64,000 nucleotides of DNA from an uncultured Bacteroidales bacterium. Lineage in GTDB: Bacteria > Bacteroidota > Bacteroidia > Bacteroidales > Paludibacteraceae. The DNA is taken from the NCBI GenBank assembly GCA_949282265.1, contig CASDOZ010000006.1, positions 62,001 through 126,000 on the forward strand, in the 5' to 3' direction. Positions 53,331 to 62,409 of the stretch are shown in pieces. The notes below the pieces were generated by a model. The model searched no databases, was not told the origin of the DNA, and saw only the letters and a program-made list of their open reading frames with translations. The position numbers and the translations under genes are program-made. Each line of letters begins with the position of its first letter. Positions within the stretch are counted from its first letter, which is position 1.

Positions 53331-55046
53331 ATGAATAAAAATATAATTGTATTGCTACTATTGGGCTTTGTATCTACTAATTTAGTAGCCCAATACGAGA
53401 AAATAAATACTCAAATCCCATACACGCAAAATGGTAATATCTTACCCGTAGACATTAATAGAGATGGACGAATGGATTTTCTGTTTTCTGTGAGCAATCC
53501 ATGGGACAGCAATAGCAACCTATTTGGAGCAAGATATATGAATCTGGGGAATAAAAATTACCAAGAAATTCAGGATACTAATATGTTAGCAGGCGCTTAT
53601 GCAACTTTTAGCATAACCGATACAGATGGTGATGGAGACATGGATTTAAATTATGCAGGAAGTTATCAATCCGGTATCATATATGATATTACAACGACCA
53701 ATGAACACATCAATAATATCCATTCGTCCGTATCAGTAGGCTGGTGCGATTTCATGAACAACGGGCAATGGGGATATTACATGGTTGGGGGCACAGGAAA
53801 ATCGTTATTCCCATTAGAAAGCCCGAGAGTGTATGGCTGGTCGCCTTTGGCAGATGGATCCGCAATTTATACATCAAATACAACACTGGTAGATGTTGAC
53901 AATGATGGAGACATGGATTTGCTTGTAACAGGCTCACAAAACGGTGTTGCTTCCACAACACTATATCTTAATGAAAATGGCATTTTCAACCCTATGACAA
54001 ATACCGGAGTTTCCGCATATGAGTCCAGAACATCCGTAGCATGGGGAGATGTAAACGGTGATGGATTTGCCGATTTGCTAATAGGCGGAGCAGCGGTTCC
54101 TGCTGAAACAGGTTATTTCTTGTATTATAATAATGGAGATGGCACATTTACAAAAAGTGACTATTCCTTTAATTATGAATCATGGAGCGCACCAAATGGC
54201 TGTGCCATGGGCGACTGGAATAACGATGGCATGCTGGACATTATTGTTTCCGGCGGAGGCAATATAACTGTTTTTCTGAACAATGGTGATGGGTCATTTA
54301 TTGACACAGGCACTTGGTTGCAAGGTTTAGCTAGTGGTAATATTGCCATGGCTGACATGAACAACGACAATCAATTGGATATTATTTTTTCGGGAAACAC
54401 GTGGGATGTTGATGCCATGCGCGATGTAATCGGCATTTTCTATAATAATTCTGGTAATACCAATGTGTCGAATCCGGAAAGTCCAGATAACTTATCAGAA
54501 CAGGTTACTGGAAATAGCGTTACTTTGTCATGGAATCCACCCAAATCTACACAACAAGGTATAACTTTCACTTATAATCTATATTTAAAGAATAAGACAA
54601 CTGGCAAAATCTATATTAATCCTTTTGCTGAAACGGGAGAAGAAAATAATGGGTTGAGATATTTGTCCAACATGGGAAATGTCCAATATAATACAAGCTA
54701 TAAGTTATCTGATTTGGAACAAGGAAACTATGAATGGGCTGTACAAACAGTCTCTGCATCATATAAGGGTTCAAGATTTTCTGAAATGCGTACATTTAAT
54801 ATTGACCAGCGACCAACAAGAAACACAAGCCAGACACAAAACCTCATAACTATATATACCCAAGACAATATAGTAAATATTAATGGTGCATGCGGACAAG
54901 AAATACGTATCTATACGCTAAATGGCAATTGCATAACTCAGGGAAATATTGCATCTGCTACATATGCAAAATGGTTACCTATTGGAATATATGTCATACA
55001 AATTGGCAATCCAATCATATACAATAATTTATGTGTTGTTAAATAA
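53331..55046 (+). CDS. second FG-GAP propeller protein with Fn3 domain
   Basis: A 571-residue paralogue of the preceding protein; signal peptide about 1-20 (ending NLVAQ). At least six calcium loops are visible (DINRDGRMD, DTDGDGDMD, DVDNDGDMD, DVNGDGFAD, DWNNDGMLD, DMNNDNQLD). The fibronectin-III domain (about 380-490) shares LYLKNKTTG, INPFAETG and GNYEWAVQTV with its neighbour. The C-terminus (IRIYTLNGNCITQGNI, WLPIGIYVIQIG) is T9SS-like. The 75-bp gap before it has no clear promoter. Presumably a tandem duplication that diverged, giving two binding proteins for one locus. Confidence 0.87.
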   Translation: MNKNIIVLLLLGFVSTNLVAQYEKINTQIPYTQNGNILPVDINRDGRMDFLFSVSNPWDSNSNLFGARYMNLGNKNYQEIQDTNMLAGAYATFSITDTDGDGDMDLNYAGSYQSGIIYDITTTNEHINNIHSSVSVGWCDFMNNGQWGYYMVGGTGKSLFPLESPRVYGWSPLADGSAIYTSNTTLVDVDNDGDMDLLVTGSQNGVASTTLYLNENGIFNPMTNTGVSAYESRTSVAWGDVNGDGFADLLIGGAAVPAETGYFLYYNNGDGTFTKSDYSFNYESWSAPNGCAMGDWNNDGMLDIIVSGGGNITVFLNNGDGSFIDTGTWLQGLASGNIAMADMNNDNQLDIIFSGNTWDVDAMRDVIGIFYNNSGNTNVSNPESPDNLSEQVTGNSVTLSWNPPKSTQQGITFTYNLYLKNKTTGKIYINPFAETGEENNGLRYLSNMGNVQYNTSYKLSDLEQGNYEWAVQTVSASYKGSRFSEMRTFNIDQRPTRNTSQTQNLITIYTQDNIVNINGACGQEIRIYTLNGNCITQGNIASATYAKWLPIGIYVIQIGNPIIYNNLCVVK

Positions 55047-55064
55047 AAAACACTCTGTTTTGGT

Positions 55065-56159
55065 ATGCTACATTTACGAAAGGCATATGCCATAGTTGCT
55101 TTATCGCTTGGTTTATCACAGCTGAATGGACAGATTTGCTGGACAAATATAAATATGAATAACATTGGTGGTTGCTTTGTCAATCAAAATGAGAGACAAG
55201 CACAAATATTCGACCGGTTGCCTTTAGCATTATCAGATACAATCAGGGAAGATTTAAAATATCTTGCGACCGCCACCAGTGGCTTCCATATCCGTTTTCA
55301 AACGAATGCGCCAATTCTTTACATGGAATGGGGAGTTCGGAATGAACTTACAATGCCCCATATGACTTGTGTTGGGATCCAGGGATTTGATTTATATTAT
55401 CATGATTCTAACACATGGCGTTTTGTGAATGCCGCATTTCCAGCCTCCAAAAATTCACATGCTCGATTAACACTACCATCCATGGGAAAAACGAACTATG
55501 AATATATGCTGTTTTTCCCATTATATGACGGCATTTCATATCTTCGGTTTGGATGCGATTCTGTTTTTTCTATATTGCCACCAGCCTTGGAATCTCCCAA
55601 GAAAGAACTGCCAATTGTTTATTATGGTACAAGTATCACACAAGGAGCATGTGCATCCAGGCCTGGAATGTCATTGACAAACATATTGACCCGCCGTTTC
55701 GATAGAGAATTTATCAATATGGGATTTAGTGGCAATGCCAGATTGGATGAAGGAATTGCTTTATGGCTTGGAAGCCAACATGCAGCAATGTACATATTGG
55801 ATTTTATGCCTAATGTTACCGCTGATTTGATATATGGAAAGTTGCGAACATTTATAGCCGGATTACGGATTCAAAATCCAAAGATTCCTATTATCATATT
55901 GGATCAGCCTCCTTTACCAATAGAACTCAGCGACCCACAAATTGCTCAAGAAGCTCAGGAGAAACGTTTAGCATTACGGGAAATCACACAAAACATTATG
56001 AATCAAGATACCTGTATATATTTATATAGTACTGATAAAAGCTTGGGTGATGATGGGGATTCCACTGTAGATGGCATCCATTTTACAGACTTGGGATTTA
56101 TGCGGTATGCCGATTTTATAACTCCAATTATATTTAAACATCTGGAACATGAAAAATAA
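55065..56159 (+). CDS. SGNH/GDSL-family esterase with GxDLY N-terminal domain
   Basis: A 364-residue exported esterase, signal peptide about 1-22 (ending QLNGQ). The N-terminal beta domain (about 45-170) carries GIQGFDLYYHDS, the GxDLY signature. The catalytic domain has Ser190 in YYGTSITQGACASRPG, Gly and Asn in MGFSGNARLDEG and the C-terminal Asp336-x-x-His339 (DGIHFTDLG). The usual block III GxND is replaced by a LDFMPN-type sequence. Such enzymes remove O-acetyl groups from sugars; here perhaps acetylated sialic acid or GalNAc/GlcNAc, which is inference from the neighbours. Its 3' end overlaps the GH89 start by 11 bp. Confidence 0.88.
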   Translation: MLHLRKAYAIVALSLGLSQLNGQICWTNINMNNIGGCFVNQNERQAQIFDRLPLALSDTIREDLKYLATATSGFHIRFQTNAPILYMEWGVRNELTMPHMTCVGIQGFDLYYHDSNTWRFVNAAFPASKNSHARLTLPSMGKTNYEYMLFFPLYDGISYLRFGCDSVFSILPPALESPKKELPIVYYGTSITQGACASRPGMSLTNILTRRFDREFINMGFSGNARLDEGIALWLGSQHAAMYILDFMPNVTADLIYGKLRTFIAGLRIQNPKIPIIILDQPPLPIELSDPQIAQEAQEKRLALREITQNIMNQDTCIYLYSTDKSLGDDGDSTVDGIHFTDLGFMRYADFITPIIFKHLEHEK

Positions 56160-58302
56160 TTTGCTCATAATATTTTGCTTGATTTGTGCGCCTATATATA
56201 GTACTAATCCGCTATATGGTTTGTTGGAACGCATAGACAAAGGAGCGTCTGCGAAAATGGAACTCGTATTGTCAAACGACACAACAAGCAGTAATTTTTT
56301 CCATATTGAATCAGACTGTGGAAAAATTAAAATAACAGCTTCTGATTACGCATCTATGGGTATGGGTATCAATTGGTATTTAAAATACGTGGCAGGCGTA
56401 CAGCCTAGTTGGAATAATGGCCTTAAAGTAAAATTGCCAGAAGTACTGCCAACTAATAACCTGCCAATTTATCGTACTGCAAACCACTCAAGAAGATATT
56501 ATTTGAATTATTGTACTTATGGATATTCCATGCCATTCTGGGATTGGGAACGTTGGGAACAAGAATTAGACTGGATGATATTGCACGGAATCAACCAAGT
56601 ATTGCTTATGACGGGATTGGAAAATGTTTGGGATTCCATCTTAAAGCGTTTGGGGTATTCAACTGACGAGGTCAACGATTTTTTGTGTGGTCCAGCCTTT
56701 TTACCTTGGTGGGCAATGAATAATTTGCAAAATTGGGGAGGCCCATTAACGTCCCATTGGCATCAACAACAAGCTCAACTCAAGGATTCTATTATACAAC
56801 GAATGCATGATTTTCATATAGATCCAGTCCTGCCAGGGTACGCTGGTATGCTCCCAAGTAATGCCGGAGAAAAACTCGGAGTCAATACGACAGATCCGGG
56901 GCTCTGGTGTGGATTCCAGCGTCCGGCATTTTTGTTACCAACAGACAATGCGTTCGACAGTATATCATCCATCTACTACGAAGAATTGACAAACTATTAC
57001 GGTATCGCCAAATATTATTCTATTGATCCGTTTCACGAAGGTGGCAGTTCTGCAGGAGTCAACTTGAACCTGGCTGGACAAAAAATTATGGAAGCACTGA
57101 AAAAATGTAACCCAGAAGCCGTATGGGTAATACAAGCTTGGCAAGACAACCCAAGAATGGAAATGATTAGCGGACTTGAACAGCATGATGTCGAAGTATT
57201 GGACTTATGGTGTGAGAGCCGCCCACAATGGGGAGAGCAAAACTCGTTGTGGTATCGCCCTGATGGATTCGGAAAACATGATTGGCTATATTGCAATGTT
57301 CTTAATTTCGGAAACAATGTCGGGCTCTTCGGCAAACTTAATGCAACAGTTAATGGCTACTATGACGCGATCAACCATCCAAAGGGGAGGCAAATGAAGG
57401 GAATTGGAATGCTGATGGAAGGCATCGAAAACAACCCAATGTTCTTTGAATTGTTTTATGATTTGCCATGGTATAAAACAGTAAATCTCCAAGAATGGTT
57501 AGATCTATATGCGTTTTATCGTTACGGCAAGTTTTGTGTTGAGTGTGGACAAGCCTGGAAGATTCTTGCTCAAACAGTATATGATTGTCCTACCATTCAG
57601 GAAGGGACAAGTGAATCTATCTTTTGTGCAAGACCCGATTCGGTTGTCAGTAAGGTTTCATGCTGTTCTGTTGTTGATTTATATTACAATCCGGCTGAGT
57701 TGCAGAAAGCTGCAGCATTAATGTTGCAGGTAGCAGATAATTTTAGGGGCAACGATAATTTTGAATACGACTTAGTTGATATTGTCCGCCAATGCATAAC
57801 CAATAAAGGCCTTCAAATATATAATTCGATGATGGATGCATACATGCAACAGAACATTGAACAATTTGAGGATTATAAAAAACAATTCTTAGAACTTATT
57901 TTAGACCAAGACAAATTACTGTCAACACGTAAAGAATTCATGTTGGGGCACTGGCTTCAAATAGCCAGGAATAAAGCAACAAATAAAGAAGAGCGGCAGT
58001 TATATGAATGGAACGCCAAAACAATAATTACCACTTGGGGCAACAGAACGACGGCAGATGATGCCGGATTAAAAGATTATTCCCACCGTGAATGGAATGG
58101 AATGCTAAAAGATTTCTATTTTTGCAGGTGGCAAATGTACTTGGATGCCTTGTCCTGTAAATTAAACAACAAGATCATGCCTAATATCGATTATTATGCA
58201 TGGGAACAAGCATGGTGCAATCAAAAAAAACAGTATCAGACCAAACCTGCCTGTAATTTATTACAAATAACCAATTCTATATACAATAAACATTTCAAAT
58301 GA
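56149..58302 (+). CDS. GH89 alpha-N-acetylglucosaminidase
   Basis: A 717-residue secreted glycosidase that removes terminal alpha-linked GlcNAc; signal peptide about 1-18. Layout as in NAGLU: small N-terminal alpha/beta domain (about 20-105), TIM barrel (about 110-440: RYYLNYCTYGYSMPFWDWER, WDWERWEQELDWMILHGINQ, FLPWWAMNNLQNWGGPL) and a helical C-terminal domain. The two catalytic glutamates are probably Glu297 (YSIDPFHEGGSS) and Glu424 (MLMEGIENNP); their spacing of 127 agrees with the family. Known GH89 substrates are GlcNAc-alpha-1,4-Gal on gastric-type mucin and heparan sulfate ends. Overlaps the esterase gene upstream and shares ATGA with the GH109-like gene downstream. Confidence 0.95.
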   Translation: MKNNLLIIFCLICAPIYSTNPLYGLLERIDKGASAKMELVLSNDTTSSNFFHIESDCGKIKITASDYASMGMGINWYLKYVAGVQPSWNNGLKVKLPEVLPTNNLPIYRTANHSRRYYLNYCTYGYSMPFWDWERWEQELDWMILHGINQVLLMTGLENVWDSILKRLGYSTDEVNDFLCGPAFLPWWAMNNLQNWGGPLTSHWHQQQAQLKDSIIQRMHDFHIDPVLPGYAGMLPSNAGEKLGVNTTDPGLWCGFQRPAFLLPTDNAFDSISSIYYEELTNYYGIAKYYSIDPFHEGGSSAGVNLNLAGQKIMEALKKCNPEAVWVIQAWQDNPRMEMISGLEQHDVEVLDLWCESRPQWGEQNSLWYRPDGFGKHDWLYCNVLNFGNNVGLFGKLNATVNGYYDAINHPKGRQMKGIGMLMEGIENNPMFFELFYDLPWYKTVNLQEWLDLYAFYRYGKFCVECGQAWKILAQTVYDCPTIQEGTSESIFCARPDSVVSKVSCCSVVDLYYNPAELQKAAALMLQVADNFRGNDNFEYDLVDIVRQCITNKGLQIYNSMMDAYMQQNIEQFEDYKKQFLELILDQDKLLSTRKEFMLGHWLQIARNKATNKEERQLYEWNAKTIITTWGNRTTADDAGLKDYSHREWNGMLKDFYFCRWQMYLDALSCKLNNKIMPNIDYYAWEQAWCNQKKQYQTKPACNLLQITNSIYNKHFK

Positions 58303-59675
58303 ACAATATTATGAGTAAAGTTAGAAAAGCATTTAATGCCTTAATGTGCAGTGCCTTGATTACACTATGTAGTTGTGAACATAATAACGGTATTATATCC
58401 ATAAAAACGCCTCCGCGTCCCAACGGACAAACGGATGTTTTGGAATTACGTTGCGAACCTATAGACACCGTCAGGGTTGCTTTTATAGGATTGGGGAATC
58501 GGGGAGTCATGGCCGTTGACCGGTTTTGTTATCTTCCGACAACGAAAATTGCTGTTTTATGCGATGTGCAACCTGCATACGTACAACGTTCCCAAGATAT
58601 ACTTAAAGAACATAACATATCGCCAGCATTGGAATTTACCCAAAAAGATGATTGGAGAAAAATATGTGCCATGCCAGATATTGATCTTGTTTATGTTTGT
58701 ACTGATTGGGTTTTACATGCACCAATTGCTGTCGAAGCTTTAAACAATGGGAAGCATGTGGCTGTAGAAGTGCCAATAGCAACAACATTGGATGAATGTT
58801 GGCAAATAGTAGAAGCGGCAGAACGTAATCGTCGTCATTGCATGATGTTGGAGAATTGTAATTATGATTTCTTTGAATTGGCGACTTTAAATATGGCTCA
58901 AAAAGGCCTATTAGGTGAATTAGTCCATGCAGAAGGTGCTTATATCCATGATTTGAGGGAACTGTCATTTGATTCTACTTATTACTGGAACATGTGGCGG
59001 CTTAAAGAAAACAGTATCAAAAAAGGAAATTTGTATCCTACACACGGTTTAGGCCCAATTGCACATGCCATGAATATCCATCGTGGAGATAAGATGAATT
59101 ATTTGGTATGTGTTGCAACTGATCAGTTTGGACTTACTGCATATGCCAAAGAAAAATATGGCGAACAATCCTCTCAAGCACTCCAAAACTATGCACACGG
59201 AGACATGAGCACCACACTGATTCGTACAGAAAAAGGAAAAACCATGCTGATACAACACGATGTAGTGTCACCGCGTCCGTATGACCGACATCACATTTTA
59301 AGTGGAACAAAAGGATTTGTACAAAAATATCCTATAGAAGGTATTGCCTTAGAACCAAACGCACATGAATTTTTATCGGAAAATCAGCTTGATTCATTAT
59401 TGCAGGAATATGAGCACCCCATCGTTACAGAAGTGGGTGAGCAAGCTAAATCAGTTGGCGGGCATGGTGGTATGGATTTCATAATGGATTATCGTTTGAT
59501 ATATTGCTTAAACAATGGTTTGCCTTTGGATCAAGATGTATATGATGCTGTAGAATGGTCTTCATTAGTTCCTTTGACCCAATTGTCTTTGTTACACAAT
59601 GGAATGCCTGTTGAGATACCAGATTTTACACGTGGCGCATGGAATAAATTATCAACCGTGACATATTATCAATAA
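58299..59675 (+). CDS. GH109-like alpha-N-acetylgalactosaminidase (NAD-dependent, lipoprotein)
   Basis: A 458-residue Gfo/Idh/MocA-fold protein with a lipoprotein signal (ALMCSALITLCSC). The Rossmann motif is AFIGLGNRGVMA (61-72). Family-specific blocks match GH109 rather than ordinary dehydrogenases: HVAVEVPIATTLDECWQIVE, HCMMLENCNYDFFELATLNM, GNLYPTHGLGPIAHAMNIHR and LIRTEKGKTMLIQHDVVSPR. GH109 enzymes use tightly bound NAD to hydrolyse alpha-GalNAc, for example blood group A or Tn antigen. The start overlaps the GH89 stop as ATGA, so the two are coupled. An ATG at 58311 is an alternative start. Substrate inferred, not proven. Confidence 0.92.
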   Translation: MNNIMSKVRKAFNALMCSALITLCSCEHNNGIISIKTPPRPNGQTDVLELRCEPIDTVRVAFIGLGNRGVMAVDRFCYLPTTKIAVLCDVQPAYVQRSQDILKEHNISPALEFTQKDDWRKICAMPDIDLVYVCTDWVLHAPIAVEALNNGKHVAVEVPIATTLDECWQIVEAAERNRRHCMMLENCNYDFFELATLNMAQKGLLGELVHAEGAYIHDLRELSFDSTYYWNMWRLKENSIKKGNLYPTHGLGPIAHAMNIHRGDKMNYLVCVATDQFGLTAYAKEKYGEQSSQALQNYAHGDMSTTLIRTEKGKTMLIQHDVVSPRPYDRHHILSGTKGFVQKYPIEGIALEPNAHEFLSENQLDSLLQEYEHPIVTEVGEQAKSVGGHGGMDFIMDYRLIYCLNNGLPLDQDVYDAVEWSSLVPLTQLSLLHNGMPVEIPDFTRGAWNKLSTVTYYQ

Positions 59676-59851
59676 TATTAATATCTATCATGCTTTACAC
59701 ATTGTTGTCCGATTAAACATCTAACCTAAATTGTGGTTGTTTGCCATCATAGTTGAATTTAAAACGAATGTTTTGATTAAATACCATAGAAACATATCAT
59801 AGTGGAAAGTTTTGATAATACAACTCGATTTTTTTGCATTTCACAAATTTA

Positions 59852-60391
59852 ATGGATGAAAAACTGTTCAATAAGATATTTTGCAATTATTACCAAGATC
59901 TGATAATATATGCATATTACTATCTACATGATATGGAAGAATGTCGGGATATTGTACAAAGCGTATTTATGAAACTATGGCAGGATAGAGGTAGTTTGCA
60001 ACTTCAAAATGACAAAGTGAAATTCTACTTAACCGCATCTGTTCGCAACAAGGCTTTGGATTATCTCCGTCATCAAAACATAACAGTTACGCATAAAACA
60101 GAAATCGATATTCAAATAGAAGAAATGTCTGAGATAGAACATGTGATACATCATTCAGAGCTATATAATAGTTATTGCCTTGCATTAGAAAAAATGCCGG
60201 AAACGTTGCGGGCACCTTTTATTATGCACAGAGAAATGGGCCTAAAATACAAGGAGATTGCACAAATGTTGGAATTATCGGAAAGAACCGTTGAGAGCAG
60301 GATGAGCAAAGCATTGGATTTTCTCAGAATCTTTCTAAAAGATTTTTTATCGGTATCATTGTGCCTAATTACAAATTCAATATGGATATGA
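59852..60391 (+). CDS. ECF-type RNA polymerase sigma factor
   Basis: A 179-residue sigma-70 ECF protein. Region 2 (about 8-75: YYQDLIIYAYYYLHDMEECR, DIVQSVFMKLWQDR) and region 4 (about 115-170: LRAPFIMHREMGLKYKEIAQ, LELSERTVESRMSKALDFL) are both complete. I choose the ATG at 59852; the in-frame TTG at 59834 has no support. It overlaps the anti-sigma gene by ATGA. Expected to turn on this glycan locus when the STN-bearing SusC is occupied. No TAnnTTTG promoter is seen in 59676-59851, so it may be expressed with the locus or from its own ECF promoter. Confidence 0.94.
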   Translation: MDEKLFNKIFCNYYQDLIIYAYYYLHDMEECRDIVQSVFMKLWQDRGSLQLQNDKVKFYLTASVRNKALDYLRHQNITVTHKTEIDIQIEEMSEIEHVIHHSELYNSYCLALEKMPETLRAPFIMHREMGLKYKEIAQMLELSERTVESRMSKALDFLRIFLKDFLSVSLCLITNSIWI

Positions 60392-61377
60392 ATGAAATAA
60401 TAGCAAAATATCTGGCTGGTTTAGCCAATATAAAAGAAAAAGAACAATTATTGGCATGGCTGAAAGAAGATAAAGAAAATCGCCGTTTATTTGCTCTTTA
60501 TCAAAATATTTGGCGAAATTCTATCGCTCAAAAAGAATTGCAAAATATTGATGTAGATGCTGCATATAAAAAAATCCATAAACAAATTAATAATAGAGTA
60601 ACTTTACACAGGGCATATGTTGTTTTTCAACGAATAGCAGCTATACTATTGGTACCATTATTAATTTCTACTATATATTTATGGACTGTCCAAACAAAAG
60701 ATACGCATAGTATTATGTATCAAGAGGTATATGCCGCGCATGGGACACGCTCCAAAATTGTACTACCAGACAGTTCGGTCGTATGGCTGAACTCTGGCAC
60801 ATATATGAAATACCCGCAAAATTTCCAATACAACCGGAAGCTAGAATTAAAAGGTGAAGCATATTTTCAAGTTCAGGCTAACCCCCAAAACCCCTTTGTT
60901 GTGAAAACGAATTTATTGGATGTTATGGCTGTCGGAACAAAATTCAACGTCGAAGCATACCCGAATGATTCCTTGATTGCAGTATCTTTGATAGAAGGTG
61001 ATGTAAAAATACAAAAACAAGAAAAATCAATTACATATTTAACACCGAATCATCGCTTTGTTTATAATAAAACACTTGATTTATCCTCTATTGAGAAAAG
61101 CAATAATCAGGTATGGACAGCATGGATAGATGGCATGTTGGTCTTCCGAAATAACAAATTATCCGATGTATTCAGACAAATAGGACGAAAATATAATGTA
61201 TCATTTGATGTTATTGATCCTATCATTTTAGATTATAAATATCATGCTACATTCCACAACGAATCATTAGATGATATATTAGCCCTATTACAATGTTCTG
61301 CACCCATAACTTTCGAAACAACAGCAATGGAGATAGAAAATCAAAAATGTAAAATTATCAAAGTATATTGCAAATAA
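60388..61377 (+). CDS. FecR-type anti-sigma factor
   Basis: A 329-residue inner-membrane regulator. The cytoplasmic N-terminus (IAKYLAGLANIKEKEQLLAW) binds the sigma factor. One TM helix at about 82-102, then a periplasmic FecR domain (about 112-215: HGTRSKIVLPDSSVVWLNSG, KLELKGEAYFQVQ, VGTKFNVEAYPND). The C-terminal DUF4974-like/STN-like unit (LSDVFRQIGRKYNVSFDVID, LDDILALLQC) contacts the signalling domain of SusC. The start at 60388 overlaps the sigma stop (ATGA); 60382 is also possible. It completes a cell-surface signalling chain with the SusC at 44717. Confidence 0.94.
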   Translation: MNEIIAKYLAGLANIKEKEQLLAWLKEDKENRRLFALYQNIWRNSIAQKELQNIDVDAAYKKIHKQINNRVTLHRAYVVFQRIAAILLVPLLISTIYLWTVQTKDTHSIMYQEVYAAHGTRSKIVLPDSSVVWLNSGTYMKYPQNFQYNRKLELKGEAYFQVQANPQNPFVVKTNLLDVMAVGTKFNVEAYPNDSLIAVSLIEGDVKIQKQEKSITYLTPNHRFVYNKTLDLSSIEKSNNQVWTAWIDGMLVFRNNKLSDVFRQIGRKYNVSFDVIDPIILDYKYHATFHNESLDDILALLQCSAPITFETTAMEIENQKCKIIKVYCK

Positions 61378-61458
61378 CAAACTGTCTAAATAATAGCATA
61401 TTATATAGCATCCATGTAATTTATGGAATAAAAAACAGCAAGAGCAATTCCTCCTTTC

Positions 61459-62385
61459 CTAATCATAAATCCCTGTGGACAAATATCGTTCGCCAGTGTC
61501 AGGCAGAATTATGACGATATTTTTCCCTTGATTTTCCGGGCGGCGGGCGATTTGTGCTGCCGCCCATACGGCAGCCCCGGCTGATATGCCGACCAACAGG
61601 CCTTCCGTATGCGCCAGTTCACGGCTGGTTTCCATGGCATCGGTATCTGCCACGCATACAATCTCGTCCACAACGGTGGCATCGTAGATTTTCGGGACAA
61701 ATCCGGCACCAATGCCTTGGATTCCGTGTTTGCCGGCCGGTTTTCCCGACAACACAGCCGATGTGGCTGGCTCAACTGCTACCATGCGGATATTCGGATT
61801 GTGCTTTTTCAGTCCGCGGCCGATACCGCTGACAGTGCCGCCCGTCCCGACACAAGCCACGACCATGTCAACTTTGCCATCCATGTCTTCCCATATCTCC
61901 TGCGCTGTCGTTTGCTCATGTGCAAGCGGGTTGGCCGGGTTCTCGAATTGTTGGAGGATTACGGCCGCTGGATTTTCGCGTTTCAGTTCTTCCGCTTTCC
62001 GTATGGAACCGCCCATGCCTTCCGCCGCCGGTGTCAGGACGATATTCGCCCCCAAGGCTTTCAGCAGGTTACGCCGCTCCAAGCTCATGCTTTCGGGCAT
62101 GGTAAGCGTCAGGCGGTAGCCTTTGGAGGCGGCTACAAAAGCCAACCCGATACCTGTGTTTCCGCTGGTAGGTTCAATGATTTCGCCACCGGGTTTGAGC
62201 AAACCTTTATTTTCCGCATCGGCAATCATGGCGAACGCCACACGGTCCTTTATGCTCGATGCCGGGTTGAAATATTCCAATTTGGCAATCAATGTTGCGT
62301 TTGACTTATGTTTATGTGCATAGCCGGCCAGTTCCAGTAGCGGCGTATGCCCGATCAGGTCGGTTAGATGTTTGGCTATTTTCAT
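61459..62385 (-). CDS. cysK: cysteine synthase A
   Basis: Forms L-cysteine from O-acetylserine and sulfide with PLP. The 308-residue protein has Lys46 in NPASSIKDRVA, the substrate loop EPTSGNTGIG (about 71-80), the phosphate-binding GTGGTVSGIG and the C-terminal LPDTGERYLSTGIYD. Length and motifs are those of CysK/CysM; the ERYLST end favours CysK. It lies 24 bp downstream of the HAD phosphatase gene on the same strand, so both are probably read from the promoter near 63148. GC content is about 58% in the part I counted, much above the neighbouring glycan locus. Confidence 0.95.
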   Translation of the reverse strand: MKIAKHLTDLIGHTPLLELAGYAHKHKSNATLIAKLEYFNPASSIKDRVAFAMIADAENKGLLKPGGEIIEPTSGNTGIGLAFVAASKGYRLTLTMPESMSLERRNLLKALGANIVLTPAAEGMGGSIRKAEELKRENPAAVILQQFENPANPLAHEQTTAQEIWEDMDGKVDMVVACVGTGGTVSGIGRGLKKHNPNIRMVAVEPATSAVLSGKPAGKHGIQGIGAGFVPKIYDATVVDEIVCVADTDAMETSRELAHTEGLLVGISAGAAVWAAAQIARRPENQGKNIVIILPDTGERYLSTGIYD

Positions 62386-62409
62386 GACTTGCTTTTTTTT
62401 TATGTGGTT

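Noticed and set aside
58299-59675. Ordinary Gfo/Idh/MocA sugar dehydrogenase
   Set aside because: The lipoprotein signal and the GH109-specific blocks (YPTHGLGP, ENCNYDFFE, QHDVVSPRPY) and neighbouring GH89 favour a glycosidase.
61609-62304. 231-codon open frame on the plus strand opposite cysK
   Set aside because: Antisense shadow of a GC-rich gene; product has no signal, motif or sensible composition, and cysK is certain.
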